From: JADKAV01 sp963769435
GTDB taxonomy: Bacteria; Actinomycetota; Actinomycetes; S36-B12; UBA10799
DNA length: 64,000 bases
NCBI GenBank assembly: GCA_963769435.1
Contig: CAVYLN010000001.1
Location: 682,001-746,000 of the forward strand
Direction of reading: 5' to 3'
A model generated the notes under the pieces. It was not told the DNA's origin. It made no database searches and was given only the letters and a program-made list of their open reading frames with translations. A program made the translations under genes and the position numbers. The stretch's first letter is position 1. Each line of letters opens with the position of its first letter. Of this stretch, positions 60,045 to 64,000 are shown one piece after another.

Positions 60045-60742
60045 TGGACCCCATGCCGGAGGCCACTCTCCTCGTCGCCGACGATGAGCGCACGATCCTG
60101 GATCTCCTGTGCGCCAGCCTCCGGCATGCCGGGTTCGACGTGATCGCTGCCGATGACGGTCGGGAAGCCCTGCAACTGGCTCGTACGCAGCGGCCCGATG
60201 CGCTGATCCTGGACGTCATGATGCCCGGCTGCGACGGCTTCGAGGTGGTGTCCCAACTGCGTAGCGAGGGCATCGAAGCACCCGTACTCTTCCTGACCGC
60301 TCGCGACGACACCAGGGACAAGGTGCGTGGACTGACGGTCGGGGGTGACGACTACGTCACCAAGCCGTTCAGCCTCGACGAGGTGCTGGCACGGATCCGG
60401 GCGATCTTGCGGCGTTCGAGGCGTGCTCCGGCAGGCCCGTCCAACATTCTGGAACTGGCCGATCTCCGCTTGGACGAGGACCGGCACGAGGTGTACCGCG
60501 GACACACGCGGATCGACCTCACACCGACCGAGTTCAACCTGTTGCGGCTCTTCATGCAGAACCCCAACCGGGTGCTGAGCAAGAGCGTGATCCTGGACCG
60601 CGTCTGGGACTACGCGTTCGACGGGGAGGCTGCGATCGTCGAGTCGTACATCTCCTACCTGCGGCGGAAGATCGACAGTGAGGGCCCACGACTGCTGCAC
60701 ACGGTGCGGGGCGTCGGGTACGTGCTGAAGGTCCCCTCCTGA
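60041..60742 (+). CDS. OmpR/PhoB-type response regulator
   Basis: A 233-residue DNA-binding regulator. Receiver domain: acidic pair D14-D15, phosphorylation site D58 in ILDVMMPG, and K108 in YVTKPFS. Winged-helix output domain: LTPTEFNLLRLFMQNPNRVLS and ESYISYLRRKID. The ATG overlaps the preceding glycosyltransferase stop (ATGA), and its own stop shares a base with the kinase start, so the pair is probably made together with the enzymes it may control. Confidence 0.93.
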   Translation: MMDPMPEATLLVADDERTILDLLCASLRHAGFDVIAADDGREALQLARTQRPDALILDVMMPGCDGFEVVSQLRSEGIEAPVLFLTARDDTRDKVRGLTVGGDDYVTKPFSLDEVLARIRAILRRSRRAPAGPSNILELADLRLDEDRHEVYRGHTRIDLTPTEFNLLRLFMQNPNRVLSKSVILDRVWDYAFDGEAAIVESYISYLRRKIDSEGPRLLHTVRGVGYVLKVPS

Positions 60743-62097
60743 TGCCACTGGGCCGGAAGCTTCCGCTGATCACCGTGTCGCTGGTGGCGCTGGCGCTGCT
60801 GCTTGCCGGTGCGCTGGCCGCCACCGCGATGCGCTCCTACCTCGTCGATCAGATCGATACCGAACTCGTCCGCACCCAGGGTCGCGATCCCGCGCCGCCG
60901 CCCCCGGCGGATACCGAGTCGTCACCTCTACCCAGTGACTTCTACATCCAGTTCAACGACGAATCCGGGGCGGCCAGTCAGCGTGTGAGCAACCTGCCCG
61001 ACGGCTCTGCGGTGCCCGAGCTGCCCACGTTGACCCGCACGCAGGTGGTGGATCTGGCCGGGCAGCCCTTCACCGCCGACGGGTGGCGGGTGCTGGCCAG
61101 GCCCACGCCGACCGGGTCCGTCCTGGTCGCGAAGTCGCTGGCGGAGGTCGACGCCACCGTGACCCGGCTGGTGGTACTCGAAACGGCCGTGGGGCTATCG
61201 GTCCTGGTCGCCGTCGCCGGGCTCAGCGTGGTCGTCGTACGGAGATCCCTGCAACCGCTGCGCACTGTGGCGACGACCGCGGGGGCGATCACCGCCGGGG
61301 ATCTCTCCCCACGGATACCTCAGCCCGACCCCCGCACCGAGGCGGGGGCGGTGGCAGAAGCGCTGAACACCATGCTCGACGGCGTCGAGACCTCCTCGAC
61401 ACAACGTGAGGCGGCGTTGGCGCAGGCACAGGCGTCCGAAGCCCGGATGCGCCAGTTCGTCGCGGACGCCAGCCACGAACTGCGAACCCCGCTCACGTCC
61501 GTGCGAGGCATCGCGCAACTGTATCGCCAGGGTGCCGTCGGGGACGACGAGGTGGGCGGCGCATTCGGCCGCATCGAGGACCAGTCCGAGCGCATGGGGG
61601 TGCTGATCGAGGAACTCCTCCTGCTCGCCCGTCTGGACTCCCAGCGCCCGCTCGAGCGCGATCCGGTCGATCTGCTCGCGCTGTGCACCACGGCCGTGGA
61701 TTCGGTGACCGTGCCCGACCGGACGATCGAACTGCGCGTGATCCCGGGGAGCGCGGCCCCGATCGTGATCGGGGACTCGCTGCGACTGCGTCAGGTCGTG
61801 GACAATCTCATCGCGAACGCCATCACCCATGGCGCGGGGACCATCGAGTTGGAAGTCGGCACACAGGGCGGGGAAGTGGTCCTCGCCGTGACCGATGAGG
61901 GTCCGGGGGTGGCCGACGAGGACTCCTCGCGTGTCTTCGACCGGTTCTACCGGGCCAGCACCGACCGCTCCCGCAGCACAGGCGGGTCCGGGCTGGGGCT
62001 GAGCATCGTGTCGTCGCTGGTGACAGCACACGGTGGCACCGTGACCGTGGACCACGCCCGCTTCGAGATCCGTCTGCCCAGGTCCGGCGCCGGGTGA
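60742..62097 (+). CDS. Sensor histidine kinase
   Basis: A 451-residue membrane kinase: helix 1 (about residues 8-29), an extracytoplasmic sensor loop of about 110 residues, helix 2 (about 145-167), a HAMP domain, the dimerisation helix with phospho-acceptor H245 in DASHELRTPL, and a HATPase domain with DNLIANAITHG (N box), DEGPGV (G1) and GGSGLGLSIV (G2). It is the partner of the response regulator directly upstream. The signal is unknown. Confidence 0.93.
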   Translation: MPLGRKLPLITVSLVALALLLAGALAATAMRSYLVDQIDTELVRTQGRDPAPPPPADTESSPLPSDFYIQFNDESGAASQRVSNLPDGSAVPELPTLTRTQVVDLAGQPFTADGWRVLARPTPTGSVLVAKSLAEVDATVTRLVVLETAVGLSVLVAVAGLSVVVVRRSLQPLRTVATTAGAITAGDLSPRIPQPDPRTEAGAVAEALNTMLDGVETSSTQREAALAQAQASEARMRQFVADASHELRTPLTSVRGIAQLYRQGAVGDDEVGGAFGRIEDQSERMGVLIEELLLLARLDSQRPLERDPVDLLALCTTAVDSVTVPDRTIELRVIPGSAAPIVIGDSLRLRQVVDNLIANAITHGAGTIELEVGTQGGEVVLAVTDEGPGVADEDSSRVFDRFYRASTDRSRSTGGSGLGLSIVSSLVTAHGGTVTVDHARFEIRLPRSGAG

Positions 62098-63168
62098 ACT
62101 GGATAAACATCTACGCCGAACCCATAGGCTCGGCCGCCGTCTACTTCCTGGGCACTGTGCCTGGCATTGGCGATCCCCTACTTCGCCTGGCAGTACCGCC
62201 GTTGGGGCGCGGTGGACCCGTCCCGTGTGTGGGCGCAGGGTTCGTTCGTCCTCTACCTGATGTGCGCGTGGGCGCTGGTACTGATGCCATTCCCGGACCA
62301 GACCTGCGCGCGAGACGTCAGCCCGCAGGTGGAACCGTTCAACTGGCTTCGACTGGCCCAGACGCAGAGCGCCGATCGGTACGCCCTGCTGACGAACCCG
62401 AACGTGGTGATGTTCGTGTTCAACATCGCGCTGCTCTTCCCGCTGGGGGTGTACCTGCGCAGGTGGTTCGGCCGCGGCCTGCTGTTCTCCGGCGTGGCCG
62501 GCTTCTCGCTGTCGCTGGCGTTCGAACTCACGCAGTACAGCGCGATCTTCGGTCTGTACGAGTGCCCGTACCGGCAGTTCAATGTCGATGACCTGATGGC
62601 GAACACCGCTGGGGCGCTGATCGGGTGGCTACTGGCGCCCCTGATCATCGTCGTCCCGCGCCGCGGAGGTCCCGTGCGGCCGGACCGCGCTGTGACCCTT
62701 CCGCGCAGGACGCTGAGCCTGGTCATCGACTACCTGCTCGCCGCGTTGATCGCGTTGGCCTGGAGCAGCCTGGCCGAGACCTACGGCCTCCCGCAGGCGC
62801 GGTCGGAGATGATGTGGGCGCTGCTGATCGTCGCGTGGCTCGTGCCCCTGATCACCGGCGGGCGGACCCCCGGCCAGTTCGCCGTGGGTGCACGAATGGA
62901 GTCGACCAACGGGTCACATCGCAACCCGTTGCGGCTCTTCGTGCGCTGGGTGATGGTCTGGGGTCCCTACCCAGCGGCGCTGGCATTCCTGCGTGCGGCG
63001 GGGGTGAGCACCGCCACCGCGGACCTGATCGCCGCAGTCATCCTGGCGTTGTGGCTGGTGCTGCTGACGACCGGGGTGCATGAGGCGGTCAGCCGCACCC
63101 GGACCGTTGTGGATCAGGCCGATTCGCGGAACGCGGACACCAGCGTCGGCAGTGTGGGGAACACGTAG
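62094..63168 (+). pseudogene. VanZ-RDD fusion membrane protein, interrupted by a +1 shift
   Basis: The GTG at 62094 overlaps the kinase stop (GTGA) and begins the normal VanZ N-terminus MNWINIYAEPIGSAAVYF. After about 62148 the family sequence continues one base over (LALAIPYFAWQYRRWG, then QGSFVLYLMCAWALVLMPFP and LAFELTQYSAI). The C-terminal half is an RDD domain (RRTLSLVIDYLLAALIALAW to RTPGQFAVGARM). The total is 1075 bases, one more than 358 codons, so one surplus base separates it from a 357-residue gene. VanZ-type proteins are linked to resistance to wall-binding antibiotics, RDD domains to transport; the role here is unknown. Confidence 0.7.
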
Positions 63169-64000
63169 TCGCGTCCGATCCGGTCGATGAAGCCCGTCGG
63201 CTCCAGGGCTTCCACAAGTTCACTCTTGGCCCGCACCAGAACGAACCTGATTCCGGCGGCTTCGACCTCGTCCGCAAGTTGCTCAAGCGCCTCCAACCCT
63301 GTCGAATCGATCTCGATGATCGCCTCGGACTGCAGTGCGAACCACCGCAAGCCCGTGAGTCGCTCGGCGATCATCAGGCGCGCCTGCGACAGGAAGTAGT
63401 CGGCGTTCGCGAAGAACAGTGGGGAGTCGAATCGGAATATCAACAGGCCCGGTTCCTCGCGCACCTCCGGGAAGTCACCGATGTCGTGCATGCCCGCCAG
63501 CCCCGGTACGAAACCCAGCGCAGCCGAGTGCGGGCGGGCGACCTCCACCATGAGCAGCAGCACTGAAAGCGCGACCGCCACCAGCACCCCGTAGAGCACA
63601 CCGAACACCAGCACACCGGCGGTCGTCACGATCGCCAGCCAGAACTCCGATCGCCGGAAACGCCACAGGCGACGGAAGTCCGCAACATCGATCAGCAGAA
63701 CCGCGGCATAGACCACCAGTGCGCCCAACGCGGCCTGCGGGATCACTTCGAGGATGGGACCGGCCACCAGGAGCACTATCGCGAGGAACCCGGCAGCGGC
63801 GATCGAGTACCCCTGGGAGGTCGCTCCGGAGGCCCTCGCCACCGCTGAACGGCTCCCGCTGGTCGACACCGGCATACCCCTGAACAGGCCGGCTGCGATG
63901 TTGAGGACCGACAAGGCCCGCAGCTCGGTGGCCGGGAGAAGCGCCGGGTCGGAGGCGCGGTGGAACGAACGACCGGTGAGGGTCGCATCGGTGTAGGCCA
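63114..64000 (-). CDS. SulP/SLC26 family anion transporter, C-terminal part (cut by window edge)
   Basis: The minus-strand frame is open to the window edge and gives the end of a SulP permease: the conserved LFRGMPVSTSGSRSAVARASGA core segment, further helices (TTAGVLVFGVLYGVLVAVALS), and a cytoplasmic STAS domain of about 110 residues (LLIFRFDSPLFFANADYF, EAIIEIDSTGLEAL). Substrates of the family include sulfate, bicarbonate and dicarboxylates; this one is not resolved. It is convergent with the VanZ-RDD gene and overlaps its 3' end by 55 bases. Confidence 0.88.
   Translation of the reverse strand, partial: AYTDATLTGRSFHRASDPALLPATELRALSVLNIAAGLFRGMPVSTSGSRSAVARASGATSQGYSIAAAGFLAIVLLVAGPILEVIPQAALGALVVYAAVLLIDVADFRRLWRFRRSEFWLAIVTTAGVLVFGVLYGVLVAVALSVLLLMVEVARPHSAALGFVPGLAGMHDIGDFPEVREEPGLLIFRFDSPLFFANADYFLSQARLMIAERLTGLRWFALQSEAIIEIDSTGLEALEQLADEVEAAGIRFVLVRAKSELVEALEPTGFIDRIGRDYVFPTLPTLVSAFRESA

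Overview
The window reads as a contiguous chromosomal segment of a high-GC Gram-positive bacterium of the Actinomycetota. The support is a WhiB protein, the MurT-GatD lipid II amidase pair, GTP-dependent PEP carboxykinase, the CysO-CysM-Mec cysteine pathway, a ClpS-DUF2017 pair, DUF3039, DUF3618, an SCO6880-type protein, and many genes whose start codon sits 6-7 bases after a TANNNT box (leaderless transcription). I cannot name the genus. Both ends cut genes: a DEAH helicase on the left and a SulP transporter on the right.

Layout. 0-6 kb: helicase end, murT-gatD, a thioredoxin-TPR protein, a TetR regulator and an isobutyryl-CoA mutase large subunit. 6-9.4 kb: two secreted phospholipase D-like paralogues, the second carrying a one-base insertion. 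9.4-13.9 kb: a compact type IV secretion-like operon (VirB4-like ATPase, split SCO6880 protein, polytopic VirB6/TrbL-like protein, small VirB2-like protein) next to a divergent NlpC/P60-like gene. 14-17.8 kb: tRNA-Lys, a GroES-like protein, DUF3618, and a CbiMNQO metal transporter with a perfect palindromic operator resembling a Nur (nickel) box, then a Bcp peroxiredoxin. 17.8-19.7 kb: tRNA-Leu followed by a decayed integrated element with recognisable att repeats. 19.9-25.9 kb: a 1086-residue secreted protein with a possible cysteine-hydrolase core and several membrane proteins. 25.9-33.5 kb: an M13 peptidase, then rdgB-rph and the dense block MBL-murI-cysM-cysO-mec-DUF2017-clpS. 33.6-40.5 kb: a PLP enzyme, a GH18 hydrolase, dacB, an IclR regulator, DUF3039 and whiB. 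40.9-45.1 kb: an arginine deiminase module (antiporter-like gene, arcA, arcB; no carbamate kinase seen). 45-56 kb: MFS transporters, a sulfatase, pckG, several secreted cell-wall or nuclease-like proteins, and two composite repeat loci. 56.5-63.2 kb: an overlapping operon of a membrane-anchored protein, two glycosyltransferases, a two-component system and a VanZ-RDD protein.

Themes. Many products are exported and act on the envelope (amidation of lipid II, glutamate racemase, DD-peptidase, GH18, M15-like, M23 and NlpC-like enzymes, PLD-like proteins), and several carry Lys/Arg-rich C-terminal regions. The most unusual non-coding structures are two 80-base palindromes (48096 and 55441) that are 67/80 identical to each other, each flanked by locus-specific tandem repeats and each lying between convergent genes. 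A second recurring oddity is that seven otherwise intact genes each contain one net surplus base. That pattern points either to insertion-type sequence errors or to real frameshifts and should be settled before those genes are called dead.
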